Translations under genes and position numbers: made by a program
Origin: Xylanibacter ruminicola Ga6B6
Lineage (GTDB): Bacteria > Bacteroidota > Bacteroidia > Bacteroidales > Bacteroidaceae
NCBI RefSeq assembly: GCF_000687715.1
Contig: NZ_JHXD01000024.1
Coordinates: 1-45,219, forward strand
DNA: 45,219 bases
Direction: 5' to 3'
Shown here: positions 8,692-18,676 of the stretch, one piece after another
How the letters are laid out: each line of letters begins with the position of its first letter
Position numbering within the stretch: the first letter of the stretch is position 1
Notes under the pieces: model-generated
The model's input: the letters and a program-made list of their open reading frames with translations, nothing else
Databases searched by the model: none
What the model was told of the DNA's origin: nothing

Positions 8692-8760
8692 ATGAAGAGT
8701 CTGAATCTACTTAACAGCCTGTTTATTATTATTCGACTGCATGGGGCAGGTCGGAAGTGA
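8692..8760 (+). CDS. Leu/Ile leader peptide of the leu operon attenuator
   Basis: Short ORF of 22 codons starting MKSLNLLNSLFIIIRL and ending GAGRK. It holds five Leu codons (three different ones: CTG, CTA, CTT) and three consecutive ATT Ile codons, an obvious bias for the end products of the operon. It sits between the promoter and an intrinsic terminator, and its last codons plus stop (8751-8760) are the antiterminator strand. It is the sensor of a ribosome-mediated attenuator; the peptide itself probably has no function. A leader peptide of this kind is well known for leu and ilv operons in proteobacteria. Confidence 0.85.
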   Translation: MKSLNLLNSLFIIIRLHGAGRK

Positions 8761-8830
8761 CAGGGTGTGTAGATAATTGACAGTGTTTCATTGAAACTAA
8801 AAATTAAGATAGAGCCTTTCTCACTTCCGA
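8751..8830 (+). promoter_or_regulatory. Antiterminator pairing of the leu attenuator
   Basis: Bases 8751-8760 (TCGGAAGTGA, overlapping the leader-peptide stop) are perfectly complementary over 10 nt to 8821-8830 (TCACTTCCGA), which form the loop and inner left stem of the terminator. A ribosome stalled at the Leu or Ile codons leaves 8751-8760 free to pair, which disrupts the terminator. A ribosome that reaches the stop codon covers it, and the terminator forms. The outer 10 bp of the terminator are not covered by this pairing, so the mechanism may rely on timing or strain. A small hairpin (8785-8797, GTTTC-att-GAAAC) lies between. Confidence 0.75.
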
Positions 8831-8851
8831 GTGTGAAAGGCTCTTTCGTTT
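8811..8851 (+). terminator. Attenuator terminator upstream of leuA
   Basis: Arms AGAGCCTTTC (8811-8820) and GAAAGGCTCT (8835-8844) form a 10-bp base stem, extended inward past one mismatch by CAC/GTG around the loop TTCCGA. A T-rich tail TTCGTTT follows at 8845-8851. It ends 36 nt before the leuA start, so termination here switches off the whole operon. Confidence 0.88.
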
Positions 8852-8887
8852 GGAATAACAAGTATTATCGTAAAATAGAAATTAAAA

Positions 8888-10393
8888 ATGAGTGACAGAT
8901 TGTTTATTTTCGACACAACGCTCCGCGACGGCGAACAGGTGCCCGGATGCCAGTTGAACACCGTAGAGAAGATTCAGGTGGCTAAGGCGCTTGAGCAGTT
9001 GGGCGTGGACGTGATCGAAGCAGGATTCCCTATCTCAAGTCCAGGCGACTTTAACAGTGTGATTGAAATCTCGAAAGCGGTTACATGGCCAGTGATTTGT
9101 GCGCTGACACGTGCCGTTGAACGTGATATCGACGTGGCCTTCGAAGCCCTGCAGTATGCCAAGCACAAGCGTATCCACACGGGTATCGGTACTAGCGACG
9201 AGCATATTCAGTATAAGTTCAACTCAACCCGTGAGGAGATTCTGGAGCGTGCCGTTGCCGCCACCAAGTACGCCAAGCGATTTGTAGATGATGTGGAGTT
9301 CTACTGCGAGGATGCTGGAAGAACAGACAACGCATATCTGGCTCAGGTAGTGGAAGCAGTCATCAAGGCTGGTGCTACCGTAGTAAACATCCCTGATACC
9401 ACAGGCTACTGTCTGCCCGAGGAGTATCACGATAAAATCAAATACCTGATGGAGCACGTGGACAATATCGATCGTGCTATCATTTCAACCCACTGTCATA
9501 ACGACTTGGGTATGGCTACTGCCAACTCGTTCAGTGGTGTGATGGCTGGTGCCCGTCAGGTGGAGGTGACCATCAACGGTATTGGCGAGCGTGCCGGTAA
9601 CACATCGCTCGAAGAGATTGCCATGATACTGAAGTGCCATAAGCAGCTGGGCATCGAGACCAACATCAATACCACTAAGATTTATCCCACCAGCCGTATG
9701 GTGTCGAGCCTGATGAACATGCCCGTTCAGCCTAACAAGGCTATCGTGGGTCGTAATGCCTTTGCGCACTCAAGCGGTATCCATCAGGACGGTGTACTGA
9801 AGAATGTACATACCTACGAGATTATGGACCCCAAGGATGTGGGTATCGACGATAACTCAATCGTACTCACCGCCCGCTCAGGTCGTGCTGCCTTGAAACA
9901 TCGTCTGCACGTAAACGGTGTGGATCTGACTGAGGAGAAGTTGGATAAGGTATATGAGAAGTTCCTGGTGCTGGCCGACCAGAAGAAGGAGGTGAGCGAT
10001 GCCGACGCCCTGATGCTGGCTGGTGCAGATACCGCCGATACACACGCCGTACGATTGGACTTCCTGCAGGTTACTACAGGTAAGGGCGTGAAGAGTGTGG
10101 CCAGTATCGGATTGGACATCAGCGGACAGAAGTTTGAGGCAGCCGCCTCGGGTAACGGTCCGGTTGATGCGGCCATCAAGGCACTCAAGAAGATTATCAT
10201 GAAGCAGATGACGCTGAAGGAGTTTACCATTCAGGCTATCTCGAAGGGTAGCGACGATGTGGGTAAGGTACATATGCAGGTGGAGTACGATGGCGCACTT
10301 TACTATGGATTTGGTGCCAACACCGATATCGTAACCGCCAGCGTCGAGGCGTATATCGATTGTATCAACAAATTTAAAAAGGAGGAAGACTAA
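8888..10393 (+). CDS. leuA: 2-isopropylmalate synthase
   Basis: 501 residues with the HMGL-like TIM barrel and the C-terminal LeuA allosteric domain. It condenses acetyl-CoA with 2-oxoisovalerate, the committed step to leucine. Signatures are [14 protein letters not shown] near residue 8, the metal-binding [24 protein letters not shown] and [12 protein letters not shown]. The C-terminal part (about 375-500) has the regulatory-domain pattern [13 protein letters not shown], the usual leucine feedback site. It is the first gene after the attenuator; leuC starts on the next base after its stop codon. Confidence 0.95.
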   Translation: MSDRLFIFDTTLRDGEQVPGCQLNTVEKIQVAKALEQLGVDVIEAGFPISSPGDFNSVIEISKAVTWPVICALTRAVERDIDVAFEALQYAKHKRIHTGIGTSDEHIQYKFNSTREEILERAVAATKYAKRFVDDVEFYCEDAGRTDNAYLAQVVEAVIKAGATVVNIPDTTGYCLPEEYHDKIKYLMEHVDNIDRAIISTHCHNDLGMATANSFSGVMAGARQVEVTINGIGERAGNTSLEEIAMILKCHKQLGIETNINTTKIYPTSRMVSSLMNMPVQPNKAIVGRNAFAHSSGIHQDGVLKNVHTYEIMDPKDVGIDDNSIVLTARSGRAALKHRLHVNGVDLTEEKLDKVYEKFLVLADQKKEVSDADALMLAGADTADTHAVRLDFLQVTTGKGVKSVASIGLDISGQKFEAAASGNGPVDAAIKALKKIIMKQMTLKEFTIQAISKGSDDVGKVHMQVEYDGALYYGFGANTDIVTASVEAYIDCINKFKKEED

Positions 10394-11788
10394 ATGAATA
10401 CACTCTTTGATAAGATATGGGATAAGCACGTGGTGCAGCAGGTGGAGGAAGGTCCTACACAGCTGTATATCGACCGCTTGTACTGTCATGAGGTAACATC
10501 GCCTCAGGCTTTCGACGGCATGCGTGCACGCGGACTGAAGTGTTTCCGACCAAAGCAGATATTCTGTATGCCCGATCACAATACACCTACGCACGATCAG
10601 GATAAGCCTATCGAGGATCACGTTTCGCGTAAGCAGGTGGATACCCTGGCCAAGAATGCAGCCGAGTTCGGACTCACCCATTACGGCATGATGTCGAAGG
10701 ATAACGGTATCATCCATGTGGTAGGTCCAGAGAAGGGATTATCGTTGCCAGGCATGACGATTGTTTGTGGCGACTCGCACACCTCTACCCATGGCGCAAT
10801 GGGTGCTGTGGCCTTTGGCATCGGTACCAGCGAGGTAGAGATGGTGATGGCCTCGCAGTGTATTCTGCAGCAGAAACCCAAGTCGATGCGTATCACCATC
10901 AACGGCGTGCTGGGTAAGGGCGTAACACCCAAAGATGTGGCCCTTTACCTGATGGCACAGATTACCACCAGCGGTGCTACGGGCTATTTTATAGAGTATG
11001 CCGGATCAACGGTAAAAGCCATGAGTATGGAGGGTCGACTGACGCTGTGTAACCTCTCGATTGAGATGGGCGCTCGCGGTGGTTTTATCGCCCCCGACAG
11101 TACCACGTTTAATTACCTGAAGGGTAGGGAGTATGCACCCAAAGGTGAGGCATGGGACAAGGCTGTGGCCTATTGGAAAACGCTGAAGAGCGGCGACGAT
11201 GCTGTGTTCGACAAGGAGCTGACCTTTAACGCTGCTGATATCGAGCCTCGTGTTACCTATGGTACCAACCCAGGTATGGGCATCGGTATTACTGAATCAA
11301 TACCTGCCAATGCGCAGCAGGCTAATGCACCCGAAGCAGGCTTTGAGAAGGCTCTGAACTACATGGGCTTTGAGGCTGGACAGAAGATGCTGGGCACCAA
11401 GGTGGATTATGTGTTCTTAGGTGCTTGCACCAACGGACGTATCGAGGATTTCCGCGCGTTTGCCCATCTGGTTAAGGGGCGCCATAAGTCGCCCGATGTG
11501 GTGGCTTGGCTGGTGCCTGGTTCGTGGGCTGTTGACAAGCAGATTCGCGAAGAAGGACTCGACAAGGTGCTCGAGGCAGCTGGCTTCGAAATCCGTCAGC
11601 CTGGCTGTTCGGCCTGTCTGGCAATGAACGATGATAAGGTGCCCGCAGGCAAGTTGGCAGTATCAACATCCAACCGCAACTTCGAAGGTCGTCAGGGTCC
11701 TGGTGCCCGCACCGTCTTAGCATCGCCCCTTACTGCTGCAGCCGCAGCGATAACTGGAGTAATAACCGATCCAAGAGAATTATTATGA
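10394..11788 (+). CDS. leuC: 3-isopropylmalate dehydratase large subunit
   Basis: 464 residues, aconitase family. With LeuD it isomerises 2- to 3-isopropylmalate, and in the isoleucine branch citramalate to 3-methylmalate. The [4Fe-4S] cysteines are seen in [14 protein letters not shown] (about residue 345) and GCSACLAMN (about 405-408). The substrate loop [19 protein letters not shown] is intact. Its end overlaps the leuD start by 4 nt (ATGA), which indicates translational coupling of the two subunits. Confidence 0.96.
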   Translation: MNTLFDKIWDKHVVQQVEEGPTQLYIDRLYCHEVTSPQAFDGMRARGLKCFRPKQIFCMPDHNTPTHDQDKPIEDHVSRKQVDTLAKNAAEFGLTHYGMMSKDNGIIHVVGPEKGLSLPGMTIVCGDSHTSTHGAMGAVAFGIGTSEVEMVMASQCILQQKPKSMRITINGVLGKGVTPKDVALYLMAQITTSGATGYFIEYAGSTVKAMSMEGRLTLCNLSIEMGARGGFIAPDSTTFNYLKGREYAPKGEAWDKAVAYWKTLKSGDDAVFDKELTFNAADIEPRVTYGTNPGMGIGITESIPANAQQANAPEAGFEKALNYMGFEAGQKMLGTKVDYVFLGACTNGRIEDFRAFAHLVKGRHKSPDVVAWLVPGSWAVDKQIREEGLDKVLEAAGFEIRQPGCSACLAMNDDKVPAGKLAVSTSNRNFEGRQGPGARTVLASPLTAAAAAITGVITDPRELL

Positions 11789-12381
11789 AACAGAAATTCA
11801 ACATCATAACAAGTACGTGTGTGCCACTGCCGATGGAGAATGTGGACACCGACCAGATCATACCCGCCCGATTCCTGAAGGCCACCACACGCGAAGAGAA
11901 ATTCTTTGGCGACAACCTGTTTCGCGACTGGCGATACAATGCCGATGGCACACTGAACAACGACTTTGTGCTGAATAATCCCAAGTATTCGGGCTGTATC
12001 CTGGTGGCTGGTAAGAACTTTGGTTCGGGCAGTAGTCGCGAGCACGCTGCGTGGGCCATCGCAGGCTACGGCTTCCGTGTGGTTATCAGCAGTTTCTTTG
12101 CCGATATCCATAAGAACAACGAGCTGAATAACTTTGTGCTGCCCGTGGTGGTAAGCGAGGACTTCCTGGCTGAACTCTTTGCCAGCATCGATGCTGATGC
12201 CAAGACCGAAGTAGAGGTGGATCTGCCCAACCAGACGGTAACCAACAAGGCTACCGGCCACAGCGAGCACTTCGACATTAACGCTTACAAGAAGCATTGT
12301 CTGATGAACGGCTTAGACGATATCGACTTCTTGGTGGAGAACAAACAGAAAACAGAACAATGGGAACAAGCGAACAAGTAA
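11785..12381 (+). CDS. leuD: 3-isopropylmalate dehydratase small subunit
   Basis: 198 residues, the swivel domain partner of LeuC. Signatures are [13 protein letters not shown] near the N-terminus and [13 protein letters not shown], which binds substrate carboxylates. It overlaps leuC by 4 nt at the start and the cimA start by 22 nt at the end, so the operon is very compact. Confidence 0.95.
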   Translation: MKQKFNIITSTCVPLPMENVDTDQIIPARFLKATTREEKFFGDNLFRDWRYNADGTLNNDFVLNNPKYSGCILVAGKNFGSGSSREHAAWAIAGYGFRVVISSFFADIHKNNELNNFVLPVVVSEDFLAELFASIDADAKTEVEVDLPNQTVTNKATGHSEHFDINAYKKHCLMNGLDDIDFLVENKQKTEQWEQANK

Positions 12382-13934
12382 ACAAATTCAAGCGTGTTCA
12401 GCCCTTTGTGGAGATTATGGACTCTACGCTACGCGATGGTGAGCAAACCAGCGGCGTATCGTTTCTGCCCCACGAAAAGCTGATGATGGCCCGTATGCTG
12501 CTGAACGATCTGAATGTGGATCGTATCGAGGTGGCATCGGCCCGTGTAAGCGAGGGCGAGCGCGAGGCGGTGAGCATGATTTGTCGCTATGCCTCACGTA
12601 TCGATGCCCTCGAAAGGGTAGAGGTGCTGGGCTTTATCGATGGTGGCAAAAGCATCGACTGGGCCGCTGAGTGCGGGTGTAAGACCGTGAATCTGTTGGC
12701 CAAAGGCTCGCTGAAGCATTGCACCCAGCAGTTGCAGAAAACACCCGATGAGCATATAGAGGATATCCATCGCGAGGTGCGTTATGCCCACGAGAAAGGC
12801 ATCACCGTTAACCTGTATCTGGAGGATTGGAGCAACGGTATGAACGAGTCGCCCACCTACGTTTACAAGCTGATGGATGCGCTGTGCGATGTAGGTATCC
12901 GACGCTTTATGCTACCCGATACCTTGGGTATCATGAACCCGTTGCAGTGTATCGAGTACTTCCGCAAAATGCTGAAGCGTTATCCCGATACGCATTTCGA
13001 CTTCCACGCTCATAACGATTACGACCTGGCGGTATCAAACTCGCTGGCCGCTGTGCTGAGTGGTGCCAAAGGTCTGCACGTAACGGTGAACGGATTGGGC
13101 GAGCGATGTGGTAATGCACCGCTGTCGAGTGTGCAGGTAATTCTGAAGGATCAGTTTAACGCCCGCACCAATATCCGCGAGGACAAACTGAACGATATCT
13201 CGCGAATGGTTGAGAGCTATAGCGGTATTGCTGTAGCACCTAATCAGCCTATCATCGGCGACAATGTGTTTACCCAGGTGGCTGGCGTGCATGCCGATGG
13301 CGATAAGAAGGATAACCTGTATTGTAACGCCTTGGTACCTGAGCGATTCGGTAGAAAGCGCGAATATGCCCTTGGCAAGAATAGCGGTAAGGCTAACATC
13401 GCCAAGAACCTGGAGGAACTCGGTTTGGAACTCACACCTGAGCAGACCAAACGTGTAACCCAGCGTATTACCGAACTGGGCGACAAGAAGGAGATTGTAA
13501 CGCAGGAGGATCTGCCATTCATTGTGAGCGACGTGCTGAAACACGATGCTCCCGAGGATAAAGTTAAGCTGGTAAGTTACGTGGTTTCAACGGCTTACGG
13601 CTTAAAGCCTGGAGCAAATGTGAAGGTGGAGATTAACGGACAGGCGTACGAGGCTTCGGCCACTGGTGACGGTCAGTACGATGCCTTCGTGAAGTCGTTG
13701 CGCTATATCTATAAGAAGTATCTCGGACGTACGTTCCCCATCCTGCAGAACTACGCTGTTACCATCCCGCCAGGCGGACGAACCGATGCGTTGGTACAGA
13801 CTGTGATTACCTGGAACGATAACGGTAAGATATTGCGTACCCGAGGTCTGGATGCCGACCAGACCGAAGCGGCCATCAAGGCCACCTTTAAGATGCTGAA
13901 CATCGTAGAAGACGAACAAGAAAAAGAAATATAA
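12360..13934 (+). CDS. cimA: (R)-citramalate synthase (CimA-like, LeuA paralogue)
   Basis: 524 residues from the ATG at 12360 ([16 protein letters not shown]); an upstream start at 12297 would only read leuD sequence out of frame. It has a LeuA-type barrel (DSTLRDGEQTSGVSF, HAHNDYDLAVSNSLAA, GLGERCGNAPLSS) and a C-terminal allosteric domain (ATGDGQYDAFVKSL). The sequence follows Leptospira CimA as I recall it, in EVASARVS, VNLYLEDWSNG, FTQVAGVHADGDKK, LVPERFGRKR and IPPGGRTDALV, rather than the LeuA next door. CimA condenses pyruvate and acetyl-CoA to citramalate; LeuCDB then give 2-oxobutyrate for isoleucine without threonine deaminase. The activity is inferred from similarity and from its place between leuD and leuB. 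Confidence 0.82.
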   Translation: MGTSEQVNKFKRVQPFVEIMDSTLRDGEQTSGVSFLPHEKLMMARMLLNDLNVDRIEVASARVSEGEREAVSMICRYASRIDALERVEVLGFIDGGKSIDWAAECGCKTVNLLAKGSLKHCTQQLQKTPDEHIEDIHREVRYAHEKGITVNLYLEDWSNGMNESPTYVYKLMDALCDVGIRRFMLPDTLGIMNPLQCIEYFRKMLKRYPDTHFDFHAHNDYDLAVSNSLAAVLSGAKGLHVTVNGLGERCGNAPLSSVQVILKDQFNARTNIREDKLNDISRMVESYSGIAVAPNQPIIGDNVFTQVAGVHADGDKKDNLYCNALVPERFGRKREYALGKNSGKANIAKNLEELGLELTPEQTKRVTQRITELGDKKEIVTQEDLPFIVSDVLKHDAPEDKVKLVSYVVSTAYGLKPGANVKVEINGQAYEASATGDGQYDAFVKSLRYIYKKYLGRTFPILQNYAVTIPPGGRTDALVQTVITWNDNGKILRTRGLDADQTEAAIKATFKMLNIVEDEQEKEI

Positions 13935-13950
13935 TTAGAAAGGAAGAATT

Positions 13951-15012
13951 ATGAAATTAAAGATTGCTGTATTAGAGGGCGACGGAATAGGCCCAGAGAT
14001 TATGAAACAAGGTGTGGCTGTAATGGATGCAATTGCTGCTAAGTTCGGTCACGAGTTTGAATATACCCCTGCTATCTGTGGTGCTCACGCCATCGAAGAG
14101 GTGGGCGATCCTTACCCCGACAGCACCCACGAGGTATGTATGCAGGCCGACGCTGTGCTGTTTGCCGCTGTTGGCTCGCTGAAGTTCGACAACGATCCTA
14201 CCGCTAAGATACGTCCTGAGACTGGTTTGCTGGCCATGCGTAAGAAGCTGGGCTTGTTTGCTAACGTGCGCCCTGTGGCTACATTCGATTGTCTGTTGCA
14301 CAAGTCGCCACTGAAAGAAGAACTCCTGAAGGGTGCCGACTTTGTGGTGATTCGCGAGCTGACAGGTGGTATGTATTTCGGCGCCAAGTATCAGGATAAC
14401 GATCAGGCTTACGATACCAACATCTACACCCGTCCCGAGGTGGAGCGTATCCTGAAGGTAGGCTTTGAGATGGCGATGACCCGTAAGAAGCATCTGACGG
14501 TGGTTGATAAGGCTAACGTGCTGGCATCGAGCCGTTTGTGGCGCCAGATAGCCAAGGAGATGGAGGCACAGTATCCTGAGGTTACCACCGATTATATGTT
14601 TATCGACAATGCCTCGATGCGTGTGTTGACAGAGCCCCGTTACTTCGACGTGATTGTTACCGAGAATACCTTCGGTGATATCCTGACCGATGAGACCAGT
14701 TGTATTACTGGTTCGATGGGCTTGCAGCCTTCGTCGTCATTGGGTGAGCACACACCGCTGTTCGAGCCCGTTCACGGTTCGTGGCCTCAGGCTGCCGGTC
14801 AGAATCTGGCTAACCCTATCGCTCAGATTCTCTCAGCTGCCATGTTGCTCGAGCACTTCGGACTGAACGAAGAGGGTGGTCTTATCCGTAAGGCTGTTAC
14901 CGCATCGCTCGATGCCAACGTGCGCACCCCAGAGATTCAGGTTGAAGGTGGCGAGAAATACGGCACAACCGAAGTGGGAGAGTGGATTGTAAACTACATT
15001 AAGAATGCGTAA
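13951..15012 (+). CDS. leuB: 3-isopropylmalate dehydrogenase
   Basis: 353 residues, decarboxylating dehydrogenase family. It oxidises 3-isopropylmalate to 2-oxoisocaproate with NAD+ and probably also 3-methylmalate to 2-oxobutyrate in the CimA route. Motifs: [10 protein letters not shown] at the N-terminus, [14 protein letters not shown] (catalytic Lys), [14 protein letters not shown] (metal-binding Asp), and the NAD site [12 protein letters not shown]...[15 protein letters not shown] stretch AAAGGAAG lies shortly before the start, a weak Shine-Dalgarno-like site. Confidence 0.96.
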   Translation: MKLKIAVLEGDGIGPEIMKQGVAVMDAIAAKFGHEFEYTPAICGAHAIEEVGDPYPDSTHEVCMQADAVLFAAVGSLKFDNDPTAKIRPETGLLAMRKKLGLFANVRPVATFDCLLHKSPLKEELLKGADFVVIRELTGGMYFGAKYQDNDQAYDTNIYTRPEVERILKVGFEMAMTRKKHLTVVDKANVLASSRLWRQIAKEMEAQYPEVTTDYMFIDNASMRVLTEPRYFDVIVTENTFGDILTDETSCITGSMGLQPSSSLGEHTPLFEPVHGSWPQAAGQNLANPIAQILSAAMLLEHFGLNEEGGLIRKAVTASLDANVRTPEIQVEGGEKYGTTEVGEWIVNYIKNA

Positions 15013-15697
15013 TAATCTGGTAAATCTAGCCCGGCTAGTATCTCTAGTAGTTCTGCCTTTGCTGGCCGATTCGGCCAGCGGACAGACGCCCAAACAATGG
15101 CGCGATTCGGTATCGGTACTGATAGAGCAGATTAATATGAACCCCAATAATCTGGAATTGCGATTAAAAAAGGCTGAGGCTAACATTAATCTGCAGCAGT
15201 ATGAGTATGCCCGCGATGAATATTCGGCTGTATTGAAGAAAGACGAGAAAAACCTGGCGGCACTTTACTTCCGTGCGTTCTGTCAGACGCAGTTGCGACA
15301 GTATAGTTTTGCCCGTGCCGATTACGAGGCTTTCTTAGCTATCCAGCCCGAACACCTGGAGGCGCGCTTGGGTTTGGCGCACGTGTTGCAGTTGTTAGGA
15401 CGAAAGACCGATGCTGCTGATGAGCTGAATCGTGCTGTACAGATGTTTCCCGACAGTACGGATGCCTATGCTGCCAGAGCGGCTTTTGAAACACAACAGG
15501 CGCAATACGATGCAGCCCTGTACGATTGGGATGAAGCCTTACGTCTGGCCCCCAAGAACGCAGAGCTGACGGCATCGAAAGTTGATGTGCTGTTGCGCTT
15601 AGGACGTAAGAAAGAGGCCCGCGAGGCATTAGACCAAGCCGTAAAGCAAGGCACCCCACGTGCCGCCTTACGCGAATGGTACGAAAAGTGCAAATAA
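15005..15697 (+). CDS. Exported TPR-repeat protein at the end of the leu operon
   Basis: 230 residues, starting inside the leuB end (8-nt overlap), so translated by coupling. The N-terminus [17 protein letters not shown] is a signal peptide with likely cleavage near residue 26. The rest is tetratricopeptide-like repeats of about 34 residues ([61 protein letters not shown]). It is probably a periplasmic scaffold. No link to leucine synthesis is apparent; it may simply share the transcript. Function unknown. Confidence 0.8.
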   Translation: MRNNLVNLARLVSLVVLPLLADSASGQTPKQWRDSVSVLIEQINMNPNNLELRLKKAEANINLQQYEYARDEYSAVLKKDEKNLAALYFRAFCQTQLRQYSFARADYEAFLAIQPEHLEARLGLAHVLQLLGRKTDAADELNRAVQMFPDSTDAYAARAAFETQQAQYDAALYDWDEALRLAPKNAELTASKVDVLLRLGRKKEAREALDQAVKQGTPRAALREWYEKCK

Positions 15698-15701
15698 TAA
15701 A

Positions 15702-15726
15702 GCCCGCCAACTGGCGGGCCTTATTA
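15702..15726. terminator. Bidirectional terminator between the TPR gene and uxuB
   Basis: GCCCGCCA (15702-15709) and TGGCGGGC (15712-15719) form an 8-bp GC-rich stem with a 2-nt loop, flanked by TAATAAA on the left and TTATTA on the right. It closes the leu operon on one strand and the uxuA-uxuB transcript on the other. Confidence 0.85.
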
Positions 15727-15730
15727 ATTA

Positions 15731-17317
15731 TTATCTTGCTGAAACGTATTTGTGCAAGGTAGCACGAACGGCACCATTGCCAGCAAACAGTTCCTTAACC
15801 ATTCCTTCGATCTGCTCGCCCAGACCAGCCTCGTAAAGGTCGAGACCAAACACGTCCTTGCGGCTGTAGAGAGTCTTCAGGCAGCTCCAATCCTGATCGG
15901 CCTTACCAATCTGCAATGGAGCAACGATAGCCTGCAGTTCCTCGAGCATGGGGTCGGGTGAACAATCAAAGGCTGTACCATCATCCTTGATACCCTTCAG
16001 GTAGCGGGCGTAACCAGCCAGTGTGAGTGGGATGAGTACCAGATTGCTCTTGTCCAAGCCGCGAGCGATGTACTTCTTCAGGGTCTCACCGAAACGGATA
16101 GGCAGCTTCTGGCTGGTATCCATAGCGATACGCTGTGGGGCATCGGGCATGAATGGGTTTGGCAAGCGGCGATTGATAACAGCGCCGATAAACTCGTAGG
16201 GGTTCAGTACACCTGGATCAACAACTACAGGCATAGCCTCGATATAACCCAGCTTCTGAACGAATGGGCGCAGGTCCTCGTCGGCCATCTCGGCAGAAAT
16301 CAAGGTGTAGCTCAGCATGCAACCATAGATACTCATGGCGGTGTGCAGTGGGTTCAGGCAGGTGGTAACCTTCATGGTCTCTACCTTGTCAACGGTTTCG
16401 CGAGTGGTGTAGAGAGCACCGCCCAGATCCAATGGTGGACGTCCGTTGGTATAGTTATCCTCGATAACGAGATACTGTACCTCTTCGGCATTTACGAATG
16501 GAGCTGTGAAGGTGTGCTTCTCGGTTTCGATATAGTTGTTGTCGTCGAAACCATCAGCAGCCAACATCTCCTTTACCTTCTCGTGTGGACGAGGGGTAAT
16601 CTTATCAATCATCGACCAAGGGAAGGTGATCTTCTTCTCATCCTTCAGGTAATCGAGGAAGGCTGCAGGAACCAGTCCGTCCTTCACCCAACGCTCGGCA
16701 TAAGCAAATACGCCAGCCTTTACCTTATCGCCGTTGTGTGAGCAGTTGTCCATGCTCTGAACGGTGAGAGGCAGCTGTCCGGCGTTGAAACGCTCGAGCA
16801 GCAGGGCGCAAACCTTACCCATAGCGAAGAGGGGCTTCAGTCCGCGAGCCAGATCGGCCTCGTTGTAGGTGTACCCCTTCTCGGTGATGGTGAACGAAAT
16901 CATCTGCAGACTTGGGTTCTTGAAGATTTCAACCAGGCGGTTCCAATCCTCAAACTGTGGGTCGGCCTTCAGGGCTTCGGTTACTGAGGCAATCACCTTC
17001 TTCTCGATAGAACCATCTGAGCAGAGGTTCACGCAAAGCGAAAGGTTGTTATAAGGGGCATAAGCCTTGTCGATAACCTCGAAGTCGAAAGTCTCGGCTA
17101 CAATCACACCACGATCGTACTTACCTGTGTTCAGTGCATCGTTCAGGATGGCAGCAGGGAAAGCGCGGAAGATGTTTCCGCCACCGAAATGTACCCATGT
17201 GGGCTCCTTGGCTGTCTTTTCGCGTACAGCCTTGATATCGAACTTAGGAAGCTGGTAGCCCTTAGCTTCCCACTCTGCGACATTTAACTGGCCGCTCAGT
17301 ATATCGTTTAATTTCAT
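15731..17317 (-). CDS. uxuB: Fructuronate (or tagaturonate) reductase, mannitol dehydrogenase family
   Basis: 528 residues from the ATG at 17317 (MKLNDILSGQLN); an in-frame ATG 9 nt upstream is possible. It is a polyol-specific long-chain dehydrogenase: the Rossmann part begins VHFGGGNIFRAF, and the catalytic pattern K-x5-N-x2-H is seen in KVTTCLNPLHTAMSIYG. Directly downstream of uxuA on the same strand, it most likely interconverts fructuronate and mannonate with NADH. A tagaturonate (UxaB) or mannitol specificity cannot be excluded from sequence alone. It is longer than E. coli UxuB (486) by an N-terminal extension. Confidence 0.8.
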   Translation of the reverse strand: MKLNDILSGQLNVAEWEAKGYQLPKFDIKAVREKTAKEPTWVHFGGGNIFRAFPAAILNDALNTGKYDRGVIVAETFDFEVIDKAYAPYNNLSLCVNLCSDGSIEKKVIASVTEALKADPQFEDWNRLVEIFKNPSLQMISFTITEKGYTYNEADLARGLKPLFAMGKVCALLLERFNAGQLPLTVQSMDNCSHNGDKVKAGVFAYAERWVKDGLVPAAFLDYLKDEKKITFPWSMIDKITPRPHEKVKEMLAADGFDDNNYIETEKHTFTAPFVNAEEVQYLVIEDNYTNGRPPLDLGGALYTTRETVDKVETMKVTTCLNPLHTAMSIYGCMLSYTLISAEMADEDLRPFVQKLGYIEAMPVVVDPGVLNPYEFIGAVINRRLPNPFMPDAPQRIAMDTSQKLPIRFGETLKKYIARGLDKSNLVLIPLTLAGYARYLKGIKDDGTAFDCSPDPMLEELQAIVAPLQIGKADQDWSCLKTLYSRKDVFGLDLYEAGLGEQIEGMVKELFAGNGAVRATLHKYVSAR

Positions 17318-17340
17318 AATTATCAATTGTCAATTGTCAA

Positions 17341-18594
17341 TTAATCAAAGAATCCGGGTTGTTTGTATTCGATGCCTAATTCGCGATCAACGGTGGCGAG
17401 GATACCCTGTACCTGACCGAGAGCGAACATACGACCCAAGAGGGTGTAACCGGCATTGTGACCGTGACTGCTCTCGTCCATAATACCACCAGGTTCATCG
17501 GTAAAGGTCATACCATGATCCACACGCATAGGCAGAGCGGGATTCTCCTTCTCGAAGATACGGCACAGCTCAATCAGGTCGGCACGACCGCCCAGGTGAG
17601 AGGCCTCAGTAAAGTCGCCATTGGGGAAGATGTGGCACGAACGCAGGTGAACGAAGTGTGTGCGAGAGGCAAACTTCTTGGCCAGCTCAACCACATTGTT
17701 ATAGGCACCTGCTGAGAGCGAACCTGCACAGAATGTGAGTCCGTTATGCTTGTTGGGCACAGCATCCAGGAACCACTGGATATCCTCCTCGGTACGTACG
17801 ATACGTGGCAAGCCAAGAATCTCGATAGGGGGATCGTCGGGGTGAACACACATGTTCATGTTGCACTCCTCGCATACAGGCATGATAGCCTCGAGGAAGT
17901 ACTTCATGTTGGCACGCAGCTTAGCCTTGTCGATGCCTTTATACAGATCGAGGAACTCGCGGAACTTCTGTACAGGAGCCTCATCGTTCTCGCTGAAGTT
18001 ACCTGATACGAATCCCTGAGTCTTGATGACGATATTCTCAACCAGCTTGTGGTCCTTCTCGGGTGTCATGGTCTTAGCCAGCTCATCGCACTCGGCGATG
18101 ACGCTGCGGCCCTGGCCCCATCCCTCGGGGAACTGGAACTTCTCCCATTCCTCGCGAGCGCCTGGACGCTTCAGGATATAGATGTCGAAATAAGCAAATT
18201 CGGCATAGTTGAAATAGAGGTTAGTGGCACCGTTGGGGTTGTCGTGGAACAAGTCGGTGCGGGCCCAGTCGAGTACGGGCATGAAGTTGTAGCAGATGCA
18301 GTGGATACCTTCGGCAGCAAGGTTACGCAGACTCTCTTTGTAAACCTCGATCTGGTGATCGCGATCGGGACCGCCGTATTTGATTGTCTCAACAACGGGC
18401 AACGATTCTACTACGCTCCAGCGCATACCGTAGCTCTCGATGTACTCGCGCAGGTCGCGAATCTTCTCACGAGTCCAAACCTCGCCAAGGGGTACATCGT
18501 GCAGGGCGGTAACGATGCCCTCAACACCGATCTGTCTCAGTTGTGCAAGAGTAATCTTATCCTTCTTGCCAAACCATCTCCAAGTTCTTTCCAT
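17341..18594 (-). CDS. uxuA: D-mannonate dehydratase
   Basis: 417 residues. UxuA dehydrates D-mannonate to 2-keto-3-deoxygluconate in hexuronate catabolism. The start MERTWRWFGKKDKITL is a family hallmark. Metal-site residues are visible in CVHPDDPPIEILGLPRIV, FCAGSLSAGAYNN, HLRSCHIFPNGDFTEASH and RVDHGMTF. It precedes uxuB by 23 nt, a stretch made of short CAATTGT repeats, so the two form one transcript. The promoter -7 box lies at 18635-18642. Confidence 0.95.
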   Translation of the reverse strand: MERTWRWFGKKDKITLAQLRQIGVEGIVTALHDVPLGEVWTREKIRDLREYIESYGMRWSVVESLPVVETIKYGGPDRDHQIEVYKESLRNLAAEGIHCICYNFMPVLDWARTDLFHDNPNGATNLYFNYAEFAYFDIYILKRPGAREEWEKFQFPEGWGQGRSVIAECDELAKTMTPEKDHKLVENIVIKTQGFVSGNFSENDEAPVQKFREFLDLYKGIDKAKLRANMKYFLEAIMPVCEECNMNMCVHPDDPPIEILGLPRIVRTEEDIQWFLDAVPNKHNGLTFCAGSLSAGAYNNVVELAKKFASRTHFVHLRSCHIFPNGDFTEASHLGGRADLIELCRIFEKENPALPMRVDHGMTFTDEPGGIMDESSHGHNAGYTLLGRMFALGQVQGILATVDRELGIEYKQPGFFD

Positions 18595-18634
18595 AATTAG
18601 TTATATTTTTGATTTGCTATATTTTTGAATGCTG

Positions 18635-18642
18635 CAAAATTA
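18635..18642 (-). promoter_or_regulatory. Promoter -7 box of uxuA
   Basis: Minus-strand TAATTTTG fits TAnnTTTG and lies 41 nt before the uxuA start. I do not find a convincing -33 TTTG at the right distance, so the promoter may need an activator. Confidence 0.5.
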
Positions 18643-18676
18643 CGCAATTATTGGCACATAAGGTTGTGTTTTTAGC

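Noticed and set aside
8565..8861. 98-codon open frame on the minus strand over the leu leader
   Set aside because: It covers the promoter, leader peptide and terminator of the leu operon, has no family resemblance and no promoter; it is a chance frame in AT-rich DNA.
9878..10717. 279-codon open frame antisense to the leuA-leuC junction
   Set aside because: It spans two well-supported genes and shows no recognisable domain or start signals.
17318..17340. Regulatory repeat between uxuA and uxuB (CAATTGT copies)
   Set aside because: Only 23 nt of low-complexity AT-rich spacer of a kind common between Bacteroidota genes; no hairpin or promoter boxes.
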